A stretch of DNA of 64,000 nt from Paulinella micropora (GCA_019918135.1 WBZZ01001180.1:1-64000); one strand, 5' to 3'. Shown: positions 1 through 11,580, counted from the first letter of the stretch. Notes: generated by a model from the letters alone, not told the origin. Numbers and translations are program-made.

Positions 1-388
1 AAGGGGGGGGGGGGGGGGGGGGCCGGCGGGCCCTCCCCTCGGGAACCCCAGCCCCGCAATTGTACGTACCCCACGCGAACAAGCCGGTACCAAAATGAAT
101 AGCTGAGAATGCTCCAAGGCTCTCAGAGTTGTGCCAGCAGGGTTTATGCCGGTTACCTTCGCCAATTGAACGTACCCTGTCGACTGTAGAAGGAGGGGGG
201 GGGGGGGGGTGGGTCCGGGGGGAGCCCGGGGAACCCAAGCCCTGTAATTGTACGTACCCGAAGCGACTTTGCCGCGGCACCAACATCAATGGCTGAGAAT
301 GCTTTAAGGCTCCCAAAGTTGTGTCAGAAGAGTTGAGATGCTGATGTTTTGGTTTTCACAACCTGGACGCGCTCTAGGTATGTCCAGA
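1..388. repeat. G-rich tandem repeat (alpha repeat), about 1.7 units
   Basis: Two direct copies of a block of about 215 bases. Each begins with a long G run, then a C/G palindromic stretch, a GTACGTAC motif, and later CCCTGTCGAC before the next G run. The same block returns at 11990-12100 and 12470-12800. No gene is seen. The long G runs could be assembly-fragile. Confidence 0.75.
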
Positions 389-414
389 TAATAATAATAA
401 TAACAATAATAATA
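389..414. repeat. (TAA)n tail of SINE copy 1
   Basis: Short (TAA)n tract with one CAA interruption. It forms the 3' tail of the following minus-oriented SINE. Confidence 0.8.
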
Positions 415-680
415 GTGCTTCTCTGTCAATGGCTGATGCATTTCTGCACATGCGTCTCCATCGTCTCACCCGTGAGGGGAGTACGAAGAATTGACGATAG
501 GCTGTAATGACACCCCCGCAAGGGCAGTTCCAACACTTCCAGACGGACCGGTATGTTCAATGAAAATACTGGTCCAGACGGACCGGTATGTTCAATGAAA
601 ATACTGGTGGCACCGACGGGAATCGAACTGGCGACAGGGCCCAGATGGTAGAACTTGACCACTGGGCTATCACGGTGTCC
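415..680 (-). mobile_element. tRNA-derived SINE copy 1, full length
   Basis: Reference description of the SINE, read on the minus strand. The 5' end is a tRNA-like head (GGACACCGTGATAGCCCAGT...) with an A box (TAGCCCAGTGG) and a B box (GTTCGATTCC), closing with CGGTGCC, which pairs with the 5' end. Next comes a 35-base element (CCAGTATTTTCATTGAACAT...), present here twice, then a body of about 125 bases. The 3' end carries GATGGAGGCGCATGTGC, GACAGAGAAGCAC and a (TTA)n tail. RNA polymerase III transcription is inferred from the boxes. It encodes no protein. Confidence 0.85.
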
Positions 681-682
681 AA

Positions 683-731
<49 letters not shown>

Positions 732-962
732 GTGCTTCTCTGTCAATGGCTGATGCAAATCTGCACATGCGCCTCCATCGTCTCACCCGTGAGGGGAGTA
801 CGAAGAATTGACGATAGGCTCTAATGACACCCCCGCACGGGCAGTTCCAACACTTCCAGACGGACCGGTATGTTCAATGAAAATACTGGTGGCACCGACG
901 GGAATCGAACTGGCGACAGGGCCCAGATGGTAGAACTTGACCACTGGGCTATCACGGTGTCC
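732..962 (-). mobile_element. SINE copy 2, short subtype
   Basis: Same SINE with only one copy of the internal 35-base element. Its tail is the (TAA)n tract at 683-731. Confidence 0.85.
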
Positions 963-995
963 ATAATAATAATAATAATAAAAATAATAATAATA

Positions 996-1261
996 GTGCC
1001 TCTCTGTCAATGGCTGATGCATTTCTGCACATGCGCCTCCATCGTCTCACCCGTGAGGGGAGTACGAAGAATTGACGATAAGCTCTAATGACACATCCGC
1101 AAGGGCAGTTCCAACACTTCCAGACGGGCCGGTATGTTCAATGAAAATACTGGTCCAGACGGATCGGTATGTTCAATGAAAATACTGGTGGCACCGACGG
1201 GAATCGAACTGGCGACAGGGCCCAGATGGTAGAACTTGACCACTGGGCTATCACGGTGTCC
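996..1261 (-). mobile_element. SINE copy 3, long subtype
   Basis: Two copies of the 35-base element; the inner one reads GATCCGTCTGG on the sense strand. Tail at 963-995. Confidence 0.85.
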
Positions 1262-1262
1262 A

Positions 1263-1304
<42 letters not shown>

Positions 1305-1307
<3 letters not shown>

Positions 1308-1612
1308 GCTTCTCTGTCAGTGGCAGATCCATTTCTGCACATGCGCCTCCATCGTCTCACCCACAAGGGGAGTACGAAGATTTGACCAATAGCTCTGACA
1401 CCCGCACAGGGCAGCTCCAAGCCAGAGAGACGAAGAAAACATACTTTTTGAACATATTGGCACCGAACTGGCGACGTCCCTGATGGTGTTGAACTTGACA
1501 CCGGAAGGAATCGAACTGGCGACGTCCCTGATGGTGTTGAACTTGACAACTAGGCTATTGCGACGTCTCTGATGGTGTTGAACTTGACAACTAGGCTATT
1601 GCGGAGGGCAAC
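1305..1612 (-). mobile_element. Diverged SINE relative, copy 4
   Basis: The 3' part matches the SINE. The 5' half is different: a segment of about 50 bases (GGCGACGTCCCTGATGGTGT) is repeated three times and still carries tRNA-like motifs (GAATCGAACTGGCGAC on the plus strand). It looks like an older or separate tRNA-derived subfamily with a repeated head. Confidence 0.6.
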
Positions 1613-1619
1613 AACAACA

Positions 1620-1622
1620 ACC

Positions 1623-1679
<57 letters not shown>

Positions 1680-1746
1680 GACAACTAGGCTCTTGCGGAG
1701 GGCAACAACAACAACAATCATGATGATGATGATGATGATGATGATG

Positions 1747-1788
<42 letters not shown>
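1620..1788. repeat. Compound (GAT)n and (TAA)n microsatellite
   Basis: (GAT)n at about 1622-1677, a 45-base duplicate of the preceding head sequence, more (GAT)n to about 1746, then (AAT)n to 1788 as the tail of SINE copy 5. Confidence 0.85.
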
Positions 1789-2020
1789 GTGCTTCTCTGT
1801 CAATGGCTGATGCATTTCTGCACATGCGCCTCCATCGTCTCACCCGTGAGGGGAGTACGAAGAATTGACGGATAAGCTCTAATGACACCCCCGCAAGGGC
1901 AGTTCCAACACTTCCAGACGGACCGGTATGTTCAATGAAAATACTGGTGGCACCGACGGGAATCGAACTGGCGACAGGGCCCAGATGGTAGAACTTGACC
2001 ACTGGGCTATCACGGTGTCC
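1789..2020 (-). mobile_element. SINE copy 5, short subtype
   Basis: One 35-base element. Complete from tail to tRNA-like head. Confidence 0.85.
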
Positions 2021-2037
2021 AATAATAATAATAATAA

Positions 2038-2082
<45 letters not shown>

Positions 2083-2346
2083 GTGCTTCTCTGTCAATGG
2101 CTGATGCATTTCTGCACATGCGCCTCCATCGTCTCACCCGTGAGGGGAGTACGAAGAATTGACGATAGGCTCTAATGACACCCCCGCAAGGGCAGTTCCA
2201 ACACTTCCAGACGGACCGGTATGTTCAATGAAAATACTGGTCCAGACGGACCGGTATGTTCAATGAAAATACTGGTGGCACCGACGGGAATCGAACTGGC
2301 GACAGGGCCCAAATGGTAGAACTTGACCACTGGGCTATCACGGTGT
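2083..2346 (-). mobile_element. SINE copy 6, long subtype
   Basis: Two 35-base elements. Its 5' end abuts the (TAA)n tail of LINE A, as expected if it inserted into that tail. Its own tail is 2021-2082. Confidence 0.85.
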
Positions 2347-2347
2347 C

Positions 2348-2390
<43 letters not shown>

Positions 2391-2402
2391 GGCTTCCTCA
2401 GA

Positions 2403-5400
2403 CTATGGCCTCAGATCCAGATCCTGGACATGTGCCTCCATTGGGTCACCGGGGTCAGCCGATCCCAACGCATTGTCAGGACACCAAACAGACATAGCAG
2501 CAACAGCAACAGCAGGGGCAGATGGGGGCTGTGAAGTGCATGAAGAGCTAGATGTGAGGGTGTTAGCTGAAGAGAAGAACTCGGAGACACTACGCTGCGC
2601 TCCCGAACCCCTCTCTCTAGCCAGGACGTCCACACTGCGCGGACGGCCGCGCCGCGCAACATCAACGTCACTTGGGGGAGAGGGTGGGACAAGAGCTGAT
2701 AGAACCTCAGTGAGGTCAATCACCTCCTCGCCCCCATCCTCCACCCCAAGTTCTCCCTTTTACCCTCCCTAGCAGACCAACACTCAGACACATATGATCC
2801 AAACAACACATCCAACTTTGGAGGGGGACGCAACGCTGTAACCCCTAACAACGCAGCAAGCCTAAAGTTACTGCGGAAGCGCGACTTCCCCTGAAAAACT
2901 TACAAAACAATCGCACAGAGCCCTCCCGCTCCCGCCCAAGCAACATATCCTCAACCGCAACCTCACCGCCTACGACCTCACCGCCTACGACCTCACCACC
3001 CTCCTCACTCCCTCCATCCCCTTCAGCACCCCCCACAGCCATGCCACCGAGCCTCTGCATACTCAGCAACAGCTGCTTACGTCTCACCTCATGCATGGGG
3101 CAATCCCATAAGAAGTGCGCAAGGGACTCATTGACATCATGACAACAGAAGCAGTGAGGGGACATGCCACTGACCAACTTGCTGCGGTACAACCGAAGGC
3201 GGTTGTTGCAGCTGAGCAACCTTCTCCGAAGCAGATTATAATGCGCATCATCAAGAGCTGCCCACCTTGGGAACTCCTTAGTTCCAAAGACTTGTCTTAG
3301 GATGACTCGCAGGCCATCAGTAAGATCGCTGCCTGCCTCTCGCTTGTCCCACATCAGTTGCTGCACCATCTTGACGTCCTGCCGAAGGGCCCACTTGTCC
3401 ACAGTCGAGCTCCAACCCTCGAGGTCCTTCTCTGAGCTATTTAGAAGCTCCTGAAGCCCTTGTTGTAGATCCATTGAGCCACTGATAGCGGCTTCGGCCT
3501 CCGCAGTCCAGTCGGATTTAACTTGAGATGCGATGACAGGAAATCGCTCCGGTAGAACATGCAGCCGTCCATAGAACTTCAGTTGCGCCGCCAGTCGCAA
3601 ACTCTCCGCACTCAAAGAGCGCGCCAGGAAGATGTCTTAGGGCTGATGCCGAGAATCATCCGCATGGGGCGCAGCATTGCTGCCTCCAGCTTGGTGCGCT
3701 GCGATACGGGGGCACGCCAGACATCGAAGGCGTACTTCAGCTTGGCTCCCACAAGTTGATTCCAGCACATGAGACGATACCTAGCTTGTATCTCACCTGC
3801 ACACCACAAAGAGTACCAACCTGCGGTGGCGACTTCAGTGACACGCGTAGCCCGCAGGGCCTGCTCCTTCCACTTCAGGTCGTCGGTGATAACCACTCCC
3901 AGGTACTTGTACTGACTGGTGACACAAAGCTTCTGGCCGCGAAACCACACCACGGGCTCACCTCGCTCCCTGATACTTGGTCGTTTCGCCTTGCTCGACG
4001 TGTAAATGGGCATGATTTCCGTCTTGCCGGGCTTCAAGTTGACTTCCAGCCTGTAATCTTCCGCGAACTTGGCCACAACATTGACCATCTTCTGGAGCTC
4101 GGTGCGACTGTGAGCGATGAGGGCCACGTCGTCCGCGTATAGAAGTGCCTTGATGTCGTTCAGCCGCTTCACATCCGCGATCTTGAGGGCACTCGCCAGC
4201 CGATCACACAGCTCATCCATAAAGACGTTGAAGAGTGTGGGAGAGAGGGGTGACCCCTGTTGGACCCCTTCACCCTCCAGTACTTCGGGGGTGAGTGCTC
4301 CATCAACTAGCACTTGCGACGAAGTCTTCTCGTAGCACCTGCGTTGCGTGCGCCAGAACTTGCCCCTTACACCCAGCTTCCAGAGCTTCTCAAATAGGCC
4401 ATCTCTCCATACAGACGGGAAAGCCTTGCGTAGATCGACGAACAGGACATACGACTCCTGCTTCTGCAGCTGACGCCCCTTCAACCTCTGCCAAAGGGTA
4501 AAGACCTGATCGTAGTGCGACGCCCCGGGCGGAAGCCTCCCTGCTCTGGACGTAGCTTATCCGGGCCATCCACGAAGAGCGTTAGAGGGGTAGCTAATAA
4601 GGACAGATACAGCTTACCAAGGCAACTAATAATCGAGATATCCCTCCAGTTGTCAGGATCCGTAGGATCCCCACCCTTGGGGATATTGACGATGATTCCC
4701 TTGCCCCAAGCTTTTGGAGTCCTCTCGGCTTCTCGAATCCAGTTGAAGTACTGCATTAAGTAGCTATTGATGTAGGCGCCGCCATACTTGAGCATCTCGT
4801 TCTTCACTTTGTCCTCGCCACAAGCTTTGTGGTTATTCAGGGCACGTTGCCTTGCAAGGACCTCCTCTTGCGTGAACGGTTTGTCCAGCTCTTCGCAAGT
4901 GTCTTCACCTTCTTCGTGCTCCTTCAAAGCCCGGGCCACCTCATCTCTGAAGCGATCGTTCCAGTGGAACTGCCGCTTTGCTTCGGCATCCTCCCACTCC
5001 AGCGAGCCTGCTTCTGCACAGCACTCCACCACAACAGCCGCACTAGCCGGATTTTCCCGTGGCTTCACCGAATTTTTCCGAAATTCCTCCCACCGAGCGA
5101 CCTTTTCCGGCAGCGTACACACCAGTGAGCCATCCTCCCTTTGCACCGGCGCAGAGACCTTCGTTCTGCGTGCCCCGCCAAGCCGCTTCGCGAGTAGCCA
5201 AAAGCGCTTTGAGGATTGCTCGCGTTGACATTTGACCGCTTCTTCCTGCACTTGCTTGAAGGAGGCGGACTTCTTGGCCCGAGTTGCCTTCCGAATTTGC
5301 TTGCGGAGCCGTAGCCAATTCAGACGGGCTTCCGCATTCGATTCATCCTTCCTGTATGCTGCGTAGGCCTCCCGGCGCTGTTCAATGAGCTCCTTTAGCT

Positions 5401-6773
5401 CCCCGTCGAACCAATTGTTGGTGAAGCGGGGTGCATCTGGAGCCAAGGACCCGGTGCGCCGCCATTCGGAAGGACTGCGCCACTCGCTCGGTGACGTCAT
5501 CTACCACCCGTTGGCTGTCGGCACCACCCGATAGGTCAAGCTCAGGCAGCTGATGCACTCCAAGCTCCTGTAGGCATTGCTGGAATACGTCATCGAACTT
5601 GTCGCGTAGATGATCCAGCGCTTGCTTCGCAGCGTGATCATTACCCGAGACACCAGCACCAATAGGCTTATCAACACGAAAGGACCTGTAAGGTTTCGCA
5701 GCCCGCTTTGGCCGGCGCTGGCCGCTCCACGTCAGTTCGGCCCATACTGCCTTGTGGTCCGTATCAAAATCATCTTCGCATACTCCGAACTTTGCTCCAG
5801 ATGTCAAGCCAGCCGACGCGCAGATGTAATCGAGGAGGTGCTTGCCTGTGCCCATGCCGCGCTGCTCATGCCGGGACCACCAGTAGGACCCTTCCACTGG
5901 GCACGAGAAGCCGCTCAGATTTCGCAGGCCCGTAGCGACGAGGACAGCCGCGAGTCTCTTGCCATTCTCCGCACGTACCGGTGCTCCCTTTTCATCGACC
6001 TCCCCGTACTGACCGACGATGCCCTCCTCTTTTCGGCTGCATGCCGGCCCGAGCTTCGCGTTGGCATCCGCCACCGTGACCACAAGGCCTTTGGCTCCAA
6101 AAAAAGCTATAGCTGCCTGCCAGGCCGCATACGCCTCTGACGACTCTTCTTCCTGCGTTTCCTGGGGAAAGTAGCCGTTGCCCACATAGATATCCTGCGC
6201 GCCGGTAACACCCGAGGCGATACGCAGCCACACTTGCTGCCGGTGGTCGACGGGGGCTGACACCAGGTTACAATACGGACCAAGGAAGTTAGCCACCGCG
6301 AATAGAACCCCACCCTTGCAGCGATTTTTCTCGCTGACCTCCGCAGGTTTTCCAAAAATCCGGAATCCATCCAGGCTGCATTTGGAAAGTTGCTTCTTGC
6401 CCATGCGGTGCTCCTGGGCCCCGATGACTAGCCAGCCCTTGTGCTTGTAGAATGATGCCCATTCCGCCGTGCCAACGTTGTCGTATCGCGTTTTACCCTG
6501 CCAGTTGTGACTCGCGACGAATAGCTTGAAGCCGGTATCGAACTGCTTGGAGCGGTGCTTCCTGGTTCGTTTCCGGACCCGACGGCCGCGCTTGGCATCC
6601 GCCCCCATGCTACCCCCCTCTGCAGGTGCTTGCGCAGAATGGTCCCCCACTGCACTGGCCGCCGAAGGCAGGGGCACCGCCTGCACATCAACACTCTCAG
6701 ACACACCCTCAGGTGCATCGGCAGCCGATTCCGAAGCCTGCACATCATCAACACGTTCTTCATGCAGAGGCAA
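2403..6773 (-). pseudogene. LINE A ORF2: endonuclease / reverse transcriptase, frameshifted
   Basis: Encodes the retrotransposition enzyme: an APE-type (EEP fold) endonuclease nicks the target and the reverse transcriptase copies the RNA. Endonuclease motifs include GAQEH, VADANAKLG and DTDHKAVWAEL. Reverse-transcriptase motifs include NIPKGGDP, DLRKAFPSVW, GVQQGSPLSP and YADDVALIA. A C-terminal CCHC-like finger starts CFCCHDVNES. The frame is disrupted about four times relative to LINE B: near 5430-5500, near 4484, near 3612-3640 (a small deletion) and in 2745-2845. It is therefore inactive as it stands. The 3' end of the frame runs into the shared tail signature. Confidence 0.88.
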
Positions 6774-7453
6774 GACGCGATATCCCGTCGCACTTCCTCC
6801 TTCCGGACTGCCGCTTCCCCACGCAAATGGATGCGAATAAGCCTTCGGGCACGTTCCCTGTCCCTGAACCTGCGCCCAAGGGCCACATTGACCCCTCTGC
6901 CGAAGAATATGAGATGTTTGAGTTGCTGCAACGCCGTCTGCCTGCTGTCATCGTCCTCGTAGACCAGCTCCAGGTGACGAGACATTCGCTGGCCTTGCCA
7001 CTCCATTACCGGGACCACCAGACCAAGACCGCTCATTTTGGAGGCGATCTCCTGTAGATTGGCGCGTTCTGAGAGCCCCCAGACAATCAGATTACGCCCG
7101 TCCTTGTCGTACCGATCCACCCTCCGGTACCGTCGAGGCGGCGGTGCCATCTGCCATATAGCGCCGCTCGCCTTATGTTGAAGCGCCGACCCGTGTGCCA
7201 GGTTTGGGGAGGAAGGATGAGGCGCAGCTAAGGTAGCCTCTCCACGTGGTTCAGGAATTCCGTCATATACGCGAGCCCTCATCCTCCCATCCTGGGACAT
7301 CGGGCCAGAGCCCGTCGAAGAGGCATTCCCACGGGGATTGTCCAGGTCTTCGGCGATTCTACCTTGTCCCATAAGGGCCACAGTGGTAGCTCCGTGCTTC
7401 GCGTATTTGTAATCCATTGAGAGTAGTAGACGGCCAATGTCGCTGGCCATCAC
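6428..7453 (-). CDS. LINE A ORF1: putative RNA-binding protein, 341 codons
   Basis: Open from ATG at 7453. The N-terminal part is low complexity. From about residue 100 a conserved block (MAPPPRRYRRV..., NLIVWGLSE, then basic RRFRDRERARR) is also found in LINE C, where it is fused in frame to the endonuclease. The NLIVWGLSE block resembles an RRM-like first strand, but this is only a resemblance. The last 110 residues or so (Arg/Cys-rich) overlap ORF2 in another frame and are probably not a real protein segment. The equivalent frame in LINE B carries a one-base loss. Confidence 0.65.
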   Translation of the reverse strand: MMASDIGRLLLSMDYKYAKHGATTVALMGQGRIAEDLDNPRGNASSTGSGPMSQDGRMRARVYDGIPEPRGEATLAAPHPSSPNLAHGSALQHKASGAIWQMAPPPRRYRRVDRYDKDGRNLIVWGLSERANLQEIASKMSGLGLVVPVMEWQGQRMSRHLELVYEDDDSRQTALQQLKHLIFFGRGVNVALGRRFRDRERARRLIRIHLRGEAAVRKEEVRRDIASCLCMKNVLMMCRLRNRLPMHLRVCLRVLMCRRCPCLRRPVQWGTILRKHLQRGVAWGRMPSAAVGSGNEPGSTAPSSSIPASSYSSRVTTGRVKRDTTTLARRNGHHSTSTRAG

Positions 7454-8418
7454 CGCCGCGCCTCTTTACGCCGAGGAAAGCGCCCGTCCATGCAAATAGC
7501 ATCGGCGGTATCTGCAACACACACTACACGCATTTTCGCCGGTGTCATTGGATGCTGCCGCGTCGCTTCGTGCCCTTGGGCGCCCGCCAGCACCCCCAGC
7601 GTCACCAGAACCTGCCTCACGCACTACACACACTCTCCATCGCATCGCCAACGCCTCTACTCTCATGCCTTATGGACTTTCAGCTGCTCCTAACAATACA
7701 CATCATGAGGTACGGGTGTCCCCGAGTGGAGCCAGATCGGACGGCGTGCCGCTGAAACTCCTCCCTCACGTGGGTATAGAAGGCGCGAACCTAGCGGTAC
7801 CTATAGGGTCTTACAGACAAGTATAGTAATCCCAGCCGAAGCTGCTCAGTTAGAAATGCAACGGTGGAGGGTGTGACTGCATGGGGCAAGGCACGGCAAC
7901 GCAGCAAGGCACTGGCAAGGCATTGGGACCGACTGAAGCCCCTCTCCAACGTGCGCTCATCATGTGTTCCAGTTAGGCAACCCCGAAGAAGCGAAGATAG
8001 GGAGGAGACAAAACCCAGATAGGATGAAGATAGGATTAACATGAAGCCGAAATGGGACCGACCATCTCGGCTCAATGTGAATCCTATCTTCAACCCATCT
8101 CGGTACTGTTTCCTCCCAACGCTCACCTCAACAAGATCACCAAACCGGAACTGGAAGCCCCCAGGCATTTACTCGGCAGGAAATTCGGCGAAAATGGGCT
8201 AACCAGGAAACCAGACCCAAACCAACAGCCAAGAAAAACGAGCCAACCAACAATCCAACAGACCACCCCACAACCTGCCTGGCCGAACCCCTACCGAGTA
8301 AATGCCCAGTTGAGAGTTGCGCATATCCCGGTGACCGCCCTCCCCAAGCGGTCACCTTCGTGGGGAGAGGCCCAACCACCTCCTCTTCCCGTGGAGTGCC
8401 ATCTTGTGCACCCCTCCA

Positions 8419-8424
<6 letters not shown>

Positions 8425-8475
<51 letters not shown>
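8425..8475. repeat. (TAA)n tract between LINE A head and D1 tail
   Basis: Tail of minus-oriented element D1, ending in a degenerate AACAATATATA segment. LINE A begins directly beside it. Confidence 0.8.
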
Positions 8476-9100
8476 TATATATTTATCTGTCATGGCTGAG
8501 CCCGAGGGCCATGCGCCTCCATCCCTCGACCCAACAGGGACTACAGTGAGTATGTTGGGGAGGGAAGAGTGACTCTAACCATCCTGCATAGAAGGCCCCA
8601 AAAGGAAGTCCCTACTACCCGCACAGTGTCGGGTACCTTGCAGGAAATCAACTACAAATGATTGATCTTCCCCGCATGAGAGCTCCACGAGACTGGGTAG
8701 GTCCCGCATGGAGGTACTCACAGGGGTAGCAGACATTTCATGCGGTCTGCCAGCGCATGAGGACGTTTTGTGGTAAGTATCTGGGACGCCTCGAAACCCG
8801 TCACCACCCCTAGATCGCGGAATGTAAATACCCCTTTATCCCACGTGGTGTATGTCTTATAAAAAACAACACAACGACATGGCCTCGGAACCAACACAAC
8901 AACATAGCCTCGGAACCCACATCGACATAGCCTCGGAACCCACACAACAACAGAGCCTCGGAACCAACACAACTACATAGCCTCAGAACCAACACAACAA
9001 CATAGCCTCGGAGCCAACACAACGACATAGCCTCGAAACCAGTGGGAAGAGGCCCAACCACCTCCTCTTCCCGTGGGGTGCCATACTGTGCACCCCTCCA
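8476..9100 (-). mobile_element. Element D1: non-autonomous LINE-like element
   Basis: About 625 bases, an inverted near-identical copy of D2 (13017-13638). The first 60 bases or so (GGAGGGGTGCAC..., then GGGAAGAGGAGGTGGTTGGG) match the 5' end of LINEs A and B. The middle has seven copies of a 25-base minisatellite (GAGGCTATGTTGTTGTGTTG type) at about 8873-9041. The 3' end carries GATGGAGGCGCATGG and the common (TTA)n tail. No plausible protein is encoded. Sharing both ends with a LINE is the pattern of a deletion derivative, like RIME relative to ingi in trypanosomes. Confidence 0.75.
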
Positions 9101-9129
9101 TAATAATAATAACAATAATAATAATAATA

Positions 9130-9395
9130 GTGCTTCTCTGTCAATGGCTGATGCAAATCTGCACATGCGCCTCCATCGTCTCACCCGTGAGGGGAGTACG
9201 AAGAATTGACGATAAGCTCTAATGACACCCCCGCAAGGGCAGTTCCAACACTTCCAGACGGGCCGGTATGTTCAATGAAAATACTGGTCCAGACGGATCG
9301 GTATGTTCAATGAAAATACTGGTGGCACCGACGGGAATCGAACTGGCGACAGGGCCCAGATGGTAGAACTTGACCACTGGGCTATCACGGTGTCC
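9130..9395 (-). mobile_element. SINE copy 7, long subtype
   Basis: Two 35-base elements (GATCCG variant). Tail at 9101-9129, next to the 5' end of D1. Confidence 0.85.
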
Positions 9396-9422
9396 ATAAT
9401 AATAATAATAATAATAATAATA

Positions 9423-9690
9423 GTGCCTCTCTGTCAATGGCTGATGCATTTCTGCACATGCGCCTCCATCGTCTCACCCGTGAGGGGAGTACGAAGAATT
9501 GACGATAGGCTCTAATGACACCCCCGCAAGGGCAGTTCCAACACTTCCAGACGGGCCGGTATGTTCAATGAAAATACTGGTCCAGAAATAGACCGGTATG
9601 TTCAATGAAAATACTGGTGGCACCGACGGGAATCGAACTGGCGACAGGGCTCAGATGGTAGAACTTGACCACTGGGCTATCACGGTGTCC
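9423..9690 (-). mobile_element. SINE copy 8, long subtype (TCTATTTCTGG variant)
   Basis: The junction of the two 35-base elements reads TCTATTTCTGG, a diagnostic variant shared with copies 11, 12, 17, 20, 21 and 25. Confidence 0.85.
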
Positions 9691-9691
9691 A

Positions 9692-9737
<46 letters not shown>

Positions 9738-10003
9738 GTGCTTCTCTGTCAATGGCTGATGCATTTCTGCACATGCGCCTCCATCGTCTCACCCGTGAGG
9801 GGAGTACGAAGAATTGACTATAAGCTCTAATGACACCCCCGCAAGGGCAGTTCCAACACTTCCAGACGGACCGGTATGTTCAATGAAAATACTGGTCCAG
9901 ACGGAGCGGTATGTTCAATGAAAATACTGGTGGCACCGACGGGAATCGAACTGGCGACAGGGCCCAGATGGTAGAACTTGACCACTGGGCTATCACGGTG
10001 TCC
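9738..10003 (-). mobile_element. SINE copy 9, long subtype
   Basis: Complete copy. Tail at 9691-9737. Confidence 0.85.
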
Positions 10004-10038
<35 letters not shown>

Positions 10039-10047
10039 GTAATAATA

Positions 10048-10313
10048 GTGCTTCTCTGTCAATGGCTGATGCATTGCTGCACATGCGCCTCCATCGTCTC
10101 ACCCGTGAGGGGAGTACGAAGAATTGACGATAAGCTCTAATGACACCCTCGCAAGGGCAGTTCCAACACTTCCAGACGGGCCGGTATGTTCAATGAAAAT
10201 ACTGGTCCAGACGGATCGGTATGTTCAATGAAAATACTGGTGGCACCGACGGGAATCGAACTGGCGACAGGGCCCAGATGGTAGAACTTGACCACTGGGC
10301 TATCACGGTGTCC
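10048..10313 (-). mobile_element. SINE copy 10, long subtype
   Basis: Complete copy. Tail at 10004-10047 with one TAG interruption. Confidence 0.85.
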
Positions 10314-10316
10314 ATA

Positions 10317-10361
<45 letters not shown>

Positions 10362-10629
10362 GTGCTTCTCTGTCAATGGCTGATGCATTTCTGCACATGC
10401 GCCTCCATCGTCTCACCCGTGAGGGGAGTACGAAGAATTGACGATAAGCTCTAATGACACCCCCGCAAGGGCAGTTCCAACACTTCCAGACGGGCCGGTA
10501 TGTTCAATGAAAATACTGGTCCAGAAATAGACCGGTATGTTCAATGAAAATACTGGTGGCACCGACGGGAATCGAACTGGCGACAGGGCCCAGATGGTAG
10601 AACTTGACCACTGGGCTATCACGGTGTCC
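10362..10629 (-). mobile_element. SINE copy 11, long subtype (TCTATTTCTGG variant per next copy boundary)
   Basis: Complete copy ending in a tRNA-like head at 10629. Tail at 10314-10361. Confidence 0.85.
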
Positions 10630-10659
10630 ATAATAATGATAATAATAATAATAATAATA

Positions 10660-10927
10660 GTGCTTCTCTGTCAATGGCTGATGCATTTCTGCACATGCGC
10701 CTCCATCGTCTCACCCGTGAGGGGAGTACGAAGAATTGACGATAAGCTCTAATGACACCCCCGCAAGGGCAGTTCCAACACTTCCAGACGGGCCGGTATG
10801 TTCAATGAAAATACTGGTCCAGAAATAGACCGGTATGTTCAATGAAAATACTGGTGGCACCGACGGGAATCGAACTGGCGACAGGGCCCAGATGGTAGAA
10901 CTTGACCACTGGGCTATCACGGTGTCC
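10660..10927 (-). mobile_element. SINE copy 12, long subtype (TCTATTTCTGG variant)
   Basis: Complete copy with a short tail at 10630-10659. Confidence 0.85.
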
Positions 10928-10954
10928 ACAATAATAATAATAATAATAATAATA

Positions 10955-11002
10955 CTGCTTCTCTGTCAATGGCTGATGCATTTCTGCACATGCGCCTCCA
11001 TC

Positions 11003-11003
<1 letters not shown>
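10955..11003 (-). mobile_element. SINE copy 13, 5'-truncated
   Basis: Only the last 49 bases of the SINE, between two (TAA)n tracts (10928-10954 and 11004-11045). Loss of the 5' end is the usual mark of abortive LINE-driven reverse transcription. Confidence 0.8.
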
Positions 11004-11045
<42 letters not shown>

Positions 11046-11311
11046 GTGCTTCTCTGTCAATGGCTGATGCATTTCTGCACATGCGCCTCCATCGTCTCAC
11101 CCGTGAGGGGAGTACGAAGAATTGACGATAAGCTCTAATGACACCCCCGCAAGGGCAGTTCCAACACTTCCAGACGGGCCGGTATGTTCAATGAAAATAC
11201 TGGTCCAGACGGATCGGTATGTTCAATGAAAATACTGGTGGCACCGACGGGAATCGAACTGGCGACAGGGCCCAGATGGTAGAACTTGACCACTGGGCTA
11301 TCACGGTGTCC
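11046..11311 (-). mobile_element. SINE copy 14, long subtype
   Basis: Complete copy (GATCCG variant). Confidence 0.85.
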
Positions 11312-11354
<43 letters not shown>

Positions 11355-11580
11355 GTGCTTCTCTGTCAATGGCTGATGCAAATCTGCACATGCGCCTCCA
11401 TCGTCTCACCCGTGAGGGGAGTACGAAGAATTGACGATAGGCTCTAATGACACCCCCGCAAGGGCAGTTCCAACACTTCCAGACGGACCGGTATGTTCAA
11501 TGAAAATACTGGTGGCACCGACGGGAATCGAACTGGCGACAGGGCCCAGATGGTAGAATTTGACCACTGGGCTATCACGG
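11355..11580 (-). mobile_element. SINE copy 15, short subtype, last of the left array
   Basis: One 35-base element. The head lacks the last few bases (GGACA). It borders non-SINE sequence, so this may be the founding insertion edge of the array. Confidence 0.8.

Larger units (their letters stand above)
2391..8424 (-). mobile_element. LINE A: full-length APE-type non-LTR retrotransposon, coding region broken
   Basis: About 6.03 kb on the minus strand. The 5' end at 8424 (CTGGAGGGGTGCACAAGATG) lies against the (TAA)n tail of element D1. The 3' end at 2391 runs into (TAA)n at 2347-2390. It is nearly identical along its length to LINE B (55998-62098) and lies in the opposite orientation. The 5' untranslated region is about 970 bases and rich in inverted repeats. 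Two overlapping frames follow. Full length and high similarity to LINE B suggest recent activity of the family. The clade was not assigned. Confidence 0.9.

Noticed and set aside
4117-6962. Several ORFs of 70-180 codons on the strand opposite LINE A (and mirrored in LINE B)
   Set aside because: Antisense shadows of the LINE coding region; no start context or family resemblance.
7417-7755. Proline/histidine-rich ORF over the LINE A 5' region
   Set aside because: Antisense to the 5' leader and also present at LINE B only because the leader is copied.
389-11580. Many ORFs rich in Tyr, Asn, Ile or Leu runs
   Set aside because: They are translations of (TAA)n/(TTA)n through SINE copies. They recur wherever the repeat recurs and have no conserved protein.
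9130-11580. Regularly spaced repeats that might suggest a CRISPR array
   Set aside because: Units are about 265 bases with tRNA-like heads and microsatellite tails, in a eukaryotic setting. They are SINEs.
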